From assembly GCA_023424995.1 (NCBI GenBank), contig JAFADH010000288.1, positions 1 to 7,400 of the forward strand: a stretch of 7,400 nucleotides of DNA. The letters run 5' to 3'. The DNA is from Bacillota bacterium (GTDB lineage Bacteria > Bacillota > Clostridia > Lachnospirales > Lachnospiraceae). Within the stretch, counting starts at the first letter, position 1. Each line of letters starts with the position of its first letter. The position numbers and the translations under genes were made by a program. The notes under the pieces are model-generated. The model had not been told where the DNA came from. It worked only from the letters and a program-made list of their open reading frames with translations, and ran no database searches. Below, piece after piece: positions 1 to 5,606 of the stretch.

Positions 1-680
1 AATATCTGTATTACGTAGATAAGATTAATAAAAAGGATCTTTTACTTCATCTGTTAAAGGATGGATCCATAACCTCCGTCCTGATATTTACGCGTACGAA
101 GCATGGAGCTGACCGGATTGTACGTCAATTGGCAAAAGAAAAGGTTCTGGCACAGGCGATCCATGGAGATAAATCTCAAGGTGCGAGACAAAGAGCACTA
201 AATGATTTTAAGAATAAGAAATTAAGGATATTGATAGCAACCGATATAGCGGCAAGAGGCATTGATATTGACGAGCTTTCTCATGTGATCAACTATGATC
301 TGCCTGATGTACCCGAGACCTATGTACATCGTATCGGGAGAACAGGCCGGGCGGGACAAGGAGGAATTGCAATATCCTTATGTGATTTTGATGAGAAGGA
401 GCTTCTGGCGGATATCGAAAAGCTGATTAAAAAGTCCATACATGTGATAGAGGATCATCCCTTTCCGATGCTTAATAATGCTCCGTCAAAAAAGACTGTG
501 CAGCCGGGACATTCAGCGAATCAAAAGGCAGCGCCGGACAAGAAGGCATCATCAGAGAAGAAAAGGGTCAGGATGACCAGGGACGGTATTCTGAAGGAAA
601 AAAGAAGCAAGTCCTATTTGTCCCTGTCCGGAAAAAAGGATTCCGAGAAACAAAAAAAACAGTTTTATAAGCATCACTGA
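1..680 (+). CDS. DEAD-box ATP-dependent RNA helicase, RhlE-like, C-terminal part (5' end outside window)
   Basis: This is the C-terminal half of a superfamily 2 RNA helicase, which unwinds short RNA duplexes in the cytoplasm using ATP (ribosome assembly, RNA decay or cold adaptation are the usual roles). The frame is open from base 3 (first codons read YLYYVDKINKKDLL), so the gene enters from the left; the TTG at 129 is an internal Leu, not a start. Counting from base 3, motif IV (VLIFTRT) is at residues 26-32, HGDKSQGARQR at about 54-64, motif V (ATDIAARGIDI) at about 79-89 and motif VI (HRIGRTGR) at about 109-116. HGDKSQGARQR is typical of the RhlE subgroup. The last 80 residues or so form a Lys/Arg/Ser-rich low-complexity tail, a probable RNA-binding extension. 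The Q motif, Walker A and DEAD box would lie upstream and cannot be checked. The stop TGA is at 678-680 and a terminator follows. Confidence 0.95.
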   Translation, partial: YLYYVDKINKKDLLLHLLKDGSITSVLIFTRTKHGADRIVRQLAKEKVLAQAIHGDKSQGARQRALNDFKNKKLRILIATDIAARGIDIDELSHVINYDLPDVPETYVHRIGRTGRAGQGGIAISLCDFDEKELLADIEKLIKKSIHVIEDHPFPMLNNAPSKKTVQPGHSANQKAAPDKKASSEKKRVRMTRDGILKEKRSKSYLSLSGKKDSEKQKKQFYKHH

Positions 681-736
681 TTGCGCAAAGAAAAGAGGCA
701 TTGCGATAATGCCGGAATGAAATGAAGTTTGATATT

Positions 737-770
737 AAAACCGGTCATGTATGTTGACTGGTTTTTTATT
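737..770 (+). terminator. Rho-independent terminator of the helicase gene
   Basis: The arms 737-747 and 755-765 pair over 11 bp with a single G-U wobble (core AAACCGGTCA against TGACTGGTTT). The loop is 7 nt (TGTATGT), and the 3' arm runs into TTTTTTATTT. It lies 57 nt after the helicase stop and before the promoter of the next gene, so it ends the helicase transcript. Confidence 0.85.
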
Positions 771-817
771 TGATAAAACATGAAATATATAACTATCCCT
801 TTTATTATATAAACATG

Positions 818-846
818 TGGAAATATGGAAAAGAATTCATTATAAT
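818..846 (+). promoter_or_regulatory. Probable sigma-A promoter of the GNAT-YoaP gene
   Basis: A perfect -10 hexamer TATAAT is at 841-846. It has a weak -35 (TGGAAA, 818-823, 4 of 6 matches to TTGACA) at the ideal 17-bp spacing. Transcription would start near 853, giving a leader of about 77 nt. That leader would begin with a small hairpin: GCAT (854-857) pairs ATGC (862-865), extended by GATA/TATC across a 3-nt bulge. The strong ribosome binding site AGAGGAG is at 916-922, 7 nt before ATG 930. Confidence 0.6.
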
Positions 847-929
847 GAGGATAGCATAGAAATGCTGTTATCTTATGGGAGATAGAAAGTAACAGTATAG
901 ATGAACAGGGAAGTCAGAGGAGATATGTT

Positions 930-1688
930 ATGGGAGAAGTATATATTACGGAAGCTACTCCGGATAATTTTCCGGAACTGGAGGTATGCGGGGATAACGA
1001 TAAGTTCTGTGAGGGAAAGAAAAAGAAAGCGGAATGGTACAAAGACAGATATAAAGAAGGATTGCGGATAAAGACAGCATATATCGATGGCTCCCGAGCC
1101 GGCATGATTGAATACGTACCGGGTGAATATACCTGGAGAACCTTAAATGCCGGAGGATATACCGTAATCCAATGCTTGCAGGTACTTCGAAAGTACACAC
1201 GCCAGGGCTGTGGGGAAGCATTATTAAAAGAATGTATCAAAGATGCCGGGGACAGTAATGGGATAGCAATTATTACCAGTTCTAAGCCCTGGGTAAATGA
1301 TAAGAAGTTCTTCCGGAAATATGGTTTCAAGACAATTGAAAAGGCTCCTCCTTATTATGAACTTGCGGTATTGAAGCTGAAAGAAGGTGCTTTACCTGGC
1401 TTTTATTCCGGCTGGGAGGACAGGGCAGCGGCGTATGGACATGGAATTACGGTAATCTATACGGATCAATGCCCCATTATTGATTATGCAGTCAAGAATA
1501 TGGATGCGGCGGCGTCCGAACTGGGAATACAGATTAATTACCGGAAGATTAGTCATTATAAAGAAGCTCAGAATGCGCCATTTCCCTATGGAACCTTTGG
1601 GATAATAAAGGATGGCAAGTTCTTAACCCATAGAATTTTCGAGAAAGACAGATATGTAGAATTGTTTCGGGATGGATTTGTTATTTGA
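930..1688 (+). CDS. GNAT-family N-acetyltransferase with C-terminal YoaP-like domain
   Basis: A 252-residue two-domain protein. Residues 1-150 look like a GNAT acetyltransferase, which transfers acetyl from acetyl-CoA to an amine. The acetyl-CoA loop is YTRQGCGEALL (89-99) with the conserved GxG at 93-95, and the late FFRKYGF element is at 127-133. Residues 155-252 match the YoaP-like domain found at the C-terminus of such proteins in Bacillus (YoaP) and Clostridia. It has a thioredoxin-fold feel: VIYTDQCP with Cys181-Pro182 after a beta strand, then NAPFPYGTFGIIKDGKF (215-231), which resembles a cis-Pro/beta-hairpin segment. No signal peptide or membrane segment is visible, so it is probably cytoplasmic. 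The start is set by AGAGGAG 7 nt upstream. It stands alone between a terminator and the pckG leader, with no convincing terminator of its own. The acetyl acceptor is unknown. The family call is solid; the redox role of the second domain is inference. Confidence 0.88.
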   Translation: MGEVYITEATPDNFPELEVCGDNDKFCEGKKKKAEWYKDRYKEGLRIKTAYIDGSRAGMIEYVPGEYTWRTLNAGGYTVIQCLQVLRKYTRQGCGEALLKECIKDAGDSNGIAIITSSKPWVNDKKFFRKYGFKTIEKAPPYYELAVLKLKEGALPGFYSGWEDRAAAYGHGITVIYTDQCPIIDYAVKNMDAAASELGIQINYRKISHYKEAQNAPFPYGTFGIIKDGKFLTHRIFEKDRYVELFRDGFVI

Positions 1689-1733
1689 TCCTTTGACAGG
1701 TATTGTTTTCATTGAAGTGTACTATCATATGGA

Positions 1734-1762
1734 TTGACATTTATTTCACAAATTTATATAAT
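1734..1762 (+). promoter_or_regulatory. pckG upstream promoter P1 (perfect sigma-A consensus)
   Basis: TTGACA (1734-1739), a 17-bp spacer and TATAAT (1757-1762) form a full-consensus sigma-A promoter. The expected start is near 1769, leaving an mRNA leader of about 217 nt before pckG. A full-consensus promoter this far upstream usually needs a repressor. A GC-rich dyad sits right at the predicted start (1771-1782). Confidence 0.75.
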
Positions 1763-1770
1763 AATTTTAG

Positions 1771-1782
1771 GGCAACGCTGCC
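1771..1782 (+). promoter_or_regulatory. Candidate LacI/CcpA-type operator at the P1 start site
   Basis: GGCAACGCTGCC is a dyad of the form GGCA-n-CG-n-TGCC, symmetric about a central CG. Central-CG dyads are the layout of LacI-family operators, including the cre sites of CcpA. It differs from the Bacillus cre consensus at several positions (the start is not TG, and the A/T-preferred flanks are G or C), so it is a weak cre. It is an isolated GC island in very AT-rich leader DNA and would cover about +3 to +14 of P1, an effective roadblock position. It could instead form only a small 4-bp RNA hairpin. Confidence 0.35.
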
Positions 1783-1805
1783 ATAATATAAACATTGTCT
1801 TTTTT

Positions 1806-1826
1806 AAATTTTAGAGATTAAAATTT
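1806..1826. repeat. Perfect 8-bp AT-rich inverted repeat between the two pckG promoters
   Basis: AAATTTTA (1806-1813) and TAAAATTT (1819-1826) are perfect inverted arms around GAGAT. Outside them TTTTTT (1800-1805) can pair with AAAAAA (1831-1836) across a 4-nt bulge. The site lies about 60-80 bp upstream of the P2 start, so it could be an activator site for P2 or a block to transcripts from P1. It resembles a CodY box only in its half-sites: the spacing is 7 instead of 3. AATTTTAG also occurs at 1763-1770, 44 bp earlier in the same orientation. Confidence 0.4.
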
Positions 1827-1848
1827 GGTTAAAAAATAATTCTAAGTG

Positions 1849-1877
1849 TTGACGAATGAAAAATATTAAACTAAAAT
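1849..1877 (+). promoter_or_regulatory. pckG proximal promoter P2
   Basis: TTGACG (1849-1854), a 17-bp spacer and TAAAAT (1872-1877): five of six matches in each hexamer. The expected start is near 1884, giving a leader of about 100 nt. The -10 box is overlapped by a long imperfect inverted repeat (1863-1896). Confidence 0.65.
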
Positions 1878-1896
1878 ATTAATAATAGTTTAGTAT
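1863..1896. promoter_or_regulatory. Candidate operator: 11-bp inverted repeat over the P2 -10 box
   Basis: Arm 1863-1873 (ATATTAAACTA) pairs arm 1886-1896 (TAGTTTAGTAT) with one mismatch (T-G, a wobble in RNA) around a 12-nt AT centre. The core TAAACTA-N12-TAGTTTA is perfect. It spans the -10 box and predicted start of P2, the usual place for a repressor. I cannot assign it to a known regulator. It could also fold as an RNA stem-loop in transcripts from P1. Confidence 0.45.
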
Positions 1897-1971
1897 CGAG
1901 TATCTTCGAGAGATTGAATAATTATACATTTATTTGTATATTTATACATAAAAATCAGCACTATTCATATG

Positions 1972-1978
1972 AAAGGAG
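1972..1978 (+). promoter_or_regulatory. Ribosome binding site fixing the pckG start
   Basis: AAAGGAG lies 7 nt before ATG 1986. The frame is open upstream to a TTG at 1914, but that codon has no Shine-Dalgarno, and the 24 extra residues are low-complexity and unlike the family N-terminus. Confidence 0.9.
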
Positions 1979-1985
1979 ATTTTTT

Positions 1986-3782
1986 ATGACAACAAACAAA
2001 AAGTTACAAGCATGGGTTGATGAGATGGCAGCATTGTGCCAGCCCGACGAGATTTACTGGTGTGACGGCTCAGAGGAAGAGAATGAGAGCTTGCTGAAGA
2101 TGATGGTTGACAGCGGTATGGCAATTAAATTAAATCCGGAGAAGCGTCCGGGCTGCTACCTGTTCAGAAGTCATTCCTCCGACGTAGCCCGTGTAGAGGA
2201 CAGAACCTTTATCGCCTCCAAGACGAAGGAAGAAGCAGGCCCGACGAATAATTGGGTTGAACCGGACGAATTGAAGGCGACGATGAAAGGTTTATATAAG
2301 GGCAGCATGAAGGGAAGAACCATGTATGTTATTCCCTATTCCATGGGACCCATCGGTTCCCCCATCTCCAAGATTGGTGTTGAAATAACCGACAGTGCCT
2401 ATGTTGTTGTTAACATGCGTATCATGACCCGCATCGGTACAAAGGTATTAGAAGCTCTGGGTGCTGACGGTGAGTTTGTTCCCTGCTTGCATTCCGTAGG
2501 TGCTCCGTTAGAAGAAGGACAGGCAGATTCCAAATGGCCCTGCGCGCCCATCGAGAAGAAATACATCAGCCATTTCCCTGAGGAGAAGCTGATCTGGTCC
2601 TACGGCTCCGGATATGGCGGTAACGCCCTGCTCGGAAAGAAGTGCTTTGCTCTTCGTATCGCATCCGTTCTTGCACGTGATGAGGGATGGTTAGCCGAGC
2701 ATATGTTGATCTTAAAGCTTACGAATCCGGAAGGCGAAGTGAAATATGTTACCGGTGCTTTTCCCAGTGCCTGCGGCAAGACGAACCTTGCAATGCTTGT
2801 TCCTACCATACCCGGCTGGAAGGTTGAGACTGTCGGAGATGATATTGCATGGATGAAATTCGGTAAGGACGGGCGTCTTTATGCGATCAATCCGGAAGCA
2901 GGCTTCTTCGGTGTTGCTCCCGGCACCTCCTATGACTCCAATCCCAATGCGATGCATAGTACGGATAAGAATACGATCTTTACAAATGTTGCGCTTACCG
3001 ATGACGGTGATGTATGGTGGGAGGGAATCGGAACTCCAGCTCCTGCGCACCTGATCGACTGGAAGGGCAATGACTGGACTCCGGACTCCAAAGAGCCGGC
3101 TGCTCATCCCAATGCCCGTTTTACGGCTCCTGCGCTACAGTGCCCCGCTATCGCATCTGACTGGGATGATCCCGCAGGAGTACCGATCTCCGCTATCTTA
3201 ATCGGCGGACGCCGTCCTAAGACCATCCCGCTGGTTCATGAGAGCTTTGACTGGAAACACGGTGTATTCCTGGGCTCCATCATGGGCTCCGAGATTACGG
3301 CAGCAGCTATCTCCAATAACATTGGCCAGGTACGCCGCGATCCGTTTGCGATGCTTCCTTTCTTCGGATATAATGTGTGCGATTATTTACAGCATTGGCT
3401 GAATACCGGTAAGAAATCCAGCGAGGATAAGCTTCCTAAGATCTTCTACGTTAACTGGTTCCGCAAGGATCAGGACGGCAAGTGGTTATGGCCCGGCTTC
3501 GGTGACAACAGCCGTGTTCTGAAGTGGATCTTCGAAAGAACCTCAGGCGAGGGCAAGGCAGTTAAGACGCCCATTGGCTATATGCCTGCCGAGGACGCTC
3601 TTGACCTTACCGGCCTTAAGGGTGTAAGCGATGCCGATATTAAGGAGCTGCTCAAGGTAGATAAGGAAGAATGGCTGAATGAAGTTACTTCTATCAGAGA
3701 GCACTACGCTAAGTTCGGTGAGAAGCTTCCCAAGGAACTGGTTAAGCAGCTGGATGAGCTTGAGGGCAGATTAAAGGGTTAA
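1986..3782 (+). CDS. pckG: Phosphoenolpyruvate carboxykinase (GTP)
   Basis: GTP-dependent PEPCK: oxaloacetate + GTP to phosphoenolpyruvate + CO2 + GDP. It is cytosolic and is the entry step of gluconeogenesis, or runs in reverse to fix CO2 and make GTP in succinate-forming anaerobes. At 598 residues it has the family's usual length. Visible motifs: substrate-binding ARVEDRT with Arg69; LLGKKCFALR with probable metal ligand Lys219; AEHML with His239; the P-loop FPSACGKTN (259-267) with the mobile catalytic Cys263 and Lys265; VGDDIAW with Asp285/Asp286; RLYAINPEAGFFGVAPGT; GGRRPKTIPLVHES; and the guanine-pocket segment PFFGYN (458-463). Residue roles follow alignment from memory to the animal enzyme (Lys244, His264, Cys288, Asp311). 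Val464 replaces the last Phe of the animal FFGYNF element, a position that also varies in other bacterial GTP enzymes. The gene appears monocistronic, with tandem promoters and dyads upstream and a strong terminator downstream. It is not the ATP-type PckA, which is a different protein family. Confidence 0.98.
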   Translation: MTTNKKLQAWVDEMAALCQPDEIYWCDGSEEENESLLKMMVDSGMAIKLNPEKRPGCYLFRSHSSDVARVEDRTFIASKTKEEAGPTNNWVEPDELKATMKGLYKGSMKGRTMYVIPYSMGPIGSPISKIGVEITDSAYVVVNMRIMTRIGTKVLEALGADGEFVPCLHSVGAPLEEGQADSKWPCAPIEKKYISHFPEEKLIWSYGSGYGGNALLGKKCFALRIASVLARDEGWLAEHMLILKLTNPEGEVKYVTGAFPSACGKTNLAMLVPTIPGWKVETVGDDIAWMKFGKDGRLYAINPEAGFFGVAPGTSYDSNPNAMHSTDKNTIFTNVALTDDGDVWWEGIGTPAPAHLIDWKGNDWTPDSKEPAAHPNARFTAPALQCPAIASDWDDPAGVPISAILIGGRRPKTIPLVHESFDWKHGVFLGSIMGSEITAAAISNNIGQVRRDPFAMLPFFGYNVCDYLQHWLNTGKKSSEDKLPKIFYVNWFRKDQDGKWLWPGFGDNSRVLKWIFERTSGEGKAVKTPIGYMPAEDALDLTGLKGVSDADIKELLKVDKEEWLNEVTSIREHYAKFGEKLPKELVKQLDELEGRLKG

Positions 3783-3850
3783 TTGACAGAATTGCAGGTT
3801 TGATTATTCCTATCTCATGATGTAATTTTAATATGCATGGTATAAATAAT

Positions 3851-3892
3851 AAAGTTCGATATCAATTATAAGGATAGTTGATATCGAACTTT
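3851..3892. terminator. Bidirectional terminator between pckG and the MFS gene
   Basis: The arms 3851-3865 and 3878-3892 are a perfect 15-bp inverted repeat (AAAGTTCGATATCAA / TTGATATCGAACTTT). The stem continues 4 more pairs inward (one G-U) to close an AAGG tetraloop at 3870-3873, making 19 bp in RNA. T-rich DNA flanks both sides (TTTATGTTT on the plus strand, TTTATTATTTATA on the minus strand). It lies 68 nt after the pckG stop and 22 nt after the end of the convergent permease gene, so it can serve both. Confidence 0.85.
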
Positions 3893-3914
3893 TATGTTTG
3901 TCTATAGCGGACAT

Positions 3915-5300
3915 TTACCTTCTTCTATATCGCCGGTATTTCATCGTGTCCCTCCATAATTTGAACCGGTATCTGAGCTCCCGGAACATATCCGAAGTGG
4001 TATAATCGCTTGTATTGTGAAGAGCAGGTACCAGAAGCAGTACTGCGCTGATACGAAGGAATACGGAGACTGCGATCATGAACTTATACCGGTCATGGAT
4101 AATACCGCTTAACACTATGCTGGAATTGATACCCTCCAGAATTGCTCCGCCTGACAGTATTCCCAGGAAGGATCCCAGAAGCGATGTAAAGCAGGAGAAA
4201 AATGCGACATAGGAAGGGCGCTGGTCATCCGGTGAAGCTGACAGCTGAAGGCTGGTAGCAGCTACATTGGCACCGCACCAAAAAGCGGCACCGATGACAT
4301 TATGAAGCAGTGTGGGCCATATGCTGCCGGGGGTGGACAACAGGTAGAACAGCGGTGTCAGGGAAGCAACAATACAGCTTACCCATAACACCGGCTTTGT
4401 GCCAAAGTGGTCATGAAGCCGTCCCCAATAGGATACGATCAGCACGGTAACTGCGGCTGCAGCAACCTGGCCGCACAAGGTGAAGCTCATAAAGGTAAGG
4501 CCCATCTCCGTAATTGCGTATCTTGCCAGATAAGCACCGGACATATTGGCAGTAAAGCTCCAGGCCGTCCAAAAAAGCATAAATTTTAAAAATGGTTTAT
4601 TCCGGAGGATCTGCTTGCATACTGGGATGATCTTAAGCTGCAGCGGCGGTGTCTTATATACTTCCTCCATGAAAAAGAAGCAGACCATATCCAGCATACC
4701 AAGGACCGAGGCTGCCAGAATAACGGCGGTATATCCGCTCCGTCCCGGCATATTGTCAAGAATGCCGGCTACAATCAGGCCCATGGTAACACTGGCGGTA
4801 TTAATGATGCCGTCACGCTTGGATATCCATCGTCCCCGGATGTCTTGAGGAACAAGGTCCGCCATCCAGGGCAGCCAGCAGACATTAATAAAGGAACCGA
4901 AGGCAGAGGAGATACCGATGAGAAAGATAACGGTCCATAATCTTAACCAATCCGGGTTATGGGGCATAAAATACGGAACAAGACCGATTGCAAGCCATAG
5001 GATACGGGAGATAAGGCCATAGGTCATCATATATTTCTTACGTTTTTGGGTTCTGCTTACCAGTGTGGCAAAGGGAATCTGAAGAAGAGCTGCCGCTAAC
5101 GGAATTGCCGTTAATATGCCGAATACAAAATCTCCGGCACCCAGATACTGGGCATAACCGGTCAGGGATGAGCTGCCGCTGGCAGTAACGACACCCCATA
5201 AAGTACCGAAGGTATTACCCATAGTCATCAGATAGATGCTGCGTCGGATCTTCGGTAGTAAAGAAGCCTCATTGAATATGTTTTCAAATGGCATTTTCAT
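3915..5300 (-). CDS. MFS transporter, 12 membrane helices, substrate unknown
   Basis: A 461-residue integral membrane protein with about 12 hydrophobic helices, the usual size for the major facilitator superfamily (secondary transport driven by an ion gradient). After a short N-terminal cytoplasmic segment (1-20), helices start at about 21, 55, 92 and 120. WLPWMADLVPQDIRGRW (142-158), just after helix 4, is the conserved cytoplasmic signature of a clostridial MFS group. A motif-A-like loop GRLHDHFGTK (293-302) marks the start of the second half; the matching first-half loop (81-90, SRTQKRKKY) keeps only the basic character. The C-terminus (432-461) is a strongly basic cytoplasmic tail ending YRRYRRR. 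On the minus strand, ATG 5300 has GGAAAGG (5318-5312) 11 nt upstream; a second ATG at 5294 is less well spaced. It has its own promoter and terminator, so it is a single-gene unit. Nothing shows the substrate; sugar, peptide or drug export are all possible. Confidence 0.92.
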   Translation of the reverse strand: MKMPFENIFNEASLLPKIRRSIYLMTMGNTFGTLWGVVTASGSSSLTGYAQYLGAGDFVFGILTAIPLAAALLQIPFATLVSRTQKRKKYMMTYGLISRILWLAIGLVPYFMPHNPDWLRLWTVIFLIGISSAFGSFINVCWLPWMADLVPQDIRGRWISKRDGIINTASVTMGLIVAGILDNMPGRSGYTAVILAASVLGMLDMVCFFFMEEVYKTPPLQLKIIPVCKQILRNKPFLKFMLFWTAWSFTANMSGAYLARYAITEMGLTFMSFTLCGQVAAAAVTVLIVSYWGRLHDHFGTKPVLWVSCIVASLTPLFYLLSTPGSIWPTLLHNVIGAAFWCGANVAATSLQLSASPDDQRPSYVAFFSCFTSLLGSFLGILSGGAILEGINSSIVLSGIIHDRYKFMIAVSVFLRISAVLLLVPALHNTSDYTTSDMFRELRYRFKLWRDTMKYRRYRRR

Positions 5301-5357
5301 CTATGTAATTACCTTTCCAAGTCCATAATATGCGCATAAAAGTATGTATTCATGCCT

Positions 5358-5386
5358 ATTATAAAGCAGCCTGACATGATTGTAAA
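5358..5386 (-). promoter_or_regulatory. Sigma-A promoter of the MFS gene
   Basis: Read on the minus strand: TTTACA (5386-5381), a 17-bp spacer and TATAAT (5363-5358). This is five of six plus six of six matches at ideal spacing. Transcription would start near 5351, giving a leader of about 50 nt before ATG 5300. Confidence 0.78.
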
Positions 5387-5431
5387 TGTGTTATTGCTCA
5401 TCTTATTTGTCTTTTAGCTGATTCTTTTTGT

Positions 5432-5477
5432 AAAAAACATAAGTCTTAGTTGATAATAAATATCAATTAAGACTTAT
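5432..5477 (-). terminator. Terminator-like hairpin (minus strand) with 17-bp stem, containing the Fur-type box
   Basis: Arms 5439-5455 and 5461-5477 form a 17-bp inverted repeat with a single G-U/A-C type deviation and a 5-nt loop (ATAAA). On the minus strand the stem is followed by GTTTTTTAC (5438-5430), a credible U-tract. As a terminator it would stop leftward transcripts before the MFS promoter at 5386. On the plus strand there is no T-tract, so it would not terminate the rightward operon. The same dyad is centred on the Fur-like box, so it may be an operator instead or as well. Confidence 0.55.
5451..5465. promoter_or_regulatory. Fur-type operator upstream of DUF3793-flavodoxin-DUF2325
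   Basis: TGATAATAAATATCA matches the Bacillus 7-1-7 Fur consensus TGATAATnATTATCA at 13 of 14 specified positions (only position 10 differs). G at position 2 and C at position 14 fit Fur rather than PerR (TTATAATnATTATAA) or Zur. Iron-loaded Fur at such a site represses transcription, so the downstream flavodoxin operon should be induced when iron is scarce. The box overlaps a possible -10 (GATAAT, 5452-5457) with a 4-of-6 -35 (TTGTAA, 5428-5433) 18 bp upstream. Consensus match is seen; binding by Fur is inferred. Confidence 0.65.
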
Positions 5478-5502
5478 TGAGAATTAATAACTGATAAGTG
5501 TA

Positions 5503-5531
5503 TTGATTCATAATAGGGGATAAAGTAATAT
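5503..5531 (+). promoter_or_regulatory. Possible alternative promoter for the DUF3793 operon
   Basis: TTGATT (5503-5508), a 17-bp spacer and TAATAT (5526-5531), four of six matches in each hexamer. The start would be near 5538, at the foot of the small hairpin 5539-5556. It is weaker in its relation to the Fur box than the GATAAT-overlapping candidate (5428-5457), because the box would sit about 75-85 bp upstream of this start. I cannot decide between the two by eye. Confidence 0.3.
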
Positions 5532-5538
5532 ATAGATA

Positions 5539-5584
5539 AGTTAGCAATGGCTAACTGAACGGCCTGACAATATGACAATTCAGT
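5539..5584 (+). other. Leader with two mutually exclusive small stem-loops before DUF3793
   Basis: AGTTAGC (5539-5545) pairs GCTAACT (5550-5556) perfectly around the tetraloop AATG. ACTGAA (5554-5559) can pair TTCAGT (5579-5584). The two share 5554-5556, so they cannot both form fully. They end about 23 nt before the ribosome binding site. No known riboswitch core is recognised. Confidence 0.35.
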
Positions 5585-5606
5585 AACATAAGCCCGCAAG
5601 CTACGT

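Noticed and set aside
129..680. Complete 183-residue gene starting with TTG at 129
   Set aside because: The frame is open to the left edge and encodes helicase motif IV upstream, so the TTG is internal to a gene truncated by the window.
914..1330. Minus-strand open frames over the GNAT gene (914-1330 and 955-1221)
   Set aside because: Opposite-strand shadows of a well-supported gene, without ribosome binding sites or recognisable domains.
1693..1728. Third pckG promoter using TTGACA at 1693
   Set aside because: The nearest -10-like hexamer (TATCAT, 1723-1728) is 24 bp away, outside the workable spacing.
1806..1826. CodY box
   Set aside because: The half-sites AATTTT/AAAATT are present but separated by 7 bases instead of the 3 of the CodY consensus.
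1856..1882. Eight-codon leader peptide MKNIKLKY before pckG
   Set aside because: No ribosome binding site and AT-rich chance sequence; it overlaps promoter P2, so it would not be transcribed from P2.
1914..1985. N-terminal extension of PEPCK from TTG 1914
   Set aside because: No ribosome binding site at 1914, low-complexity residues, and AAAGGAG ideally spaced before ATG 1986. P2 would still cover it, but the family N-terminus fits 1986.
2600..3107. Minus-strand open frames inside pckG (2600-2809, 2712-3107)
   Set aside because: Shadows of the conserved PEPCK catalytic core; no promoter or ribosome binding site.
4407..4848. Plus-strand open frames inside the MFS gene (4407-4589, 4546-4848)
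   Set aside because: Antisense to transmembrane coding sequence; composition is not protein-like.
5492..5506. Second Fur box at TGATAAG
   Set aside because: Only the left half resembles the consensus; about 9 of 14 positions match, near what AT-rich DNA gives by chance.
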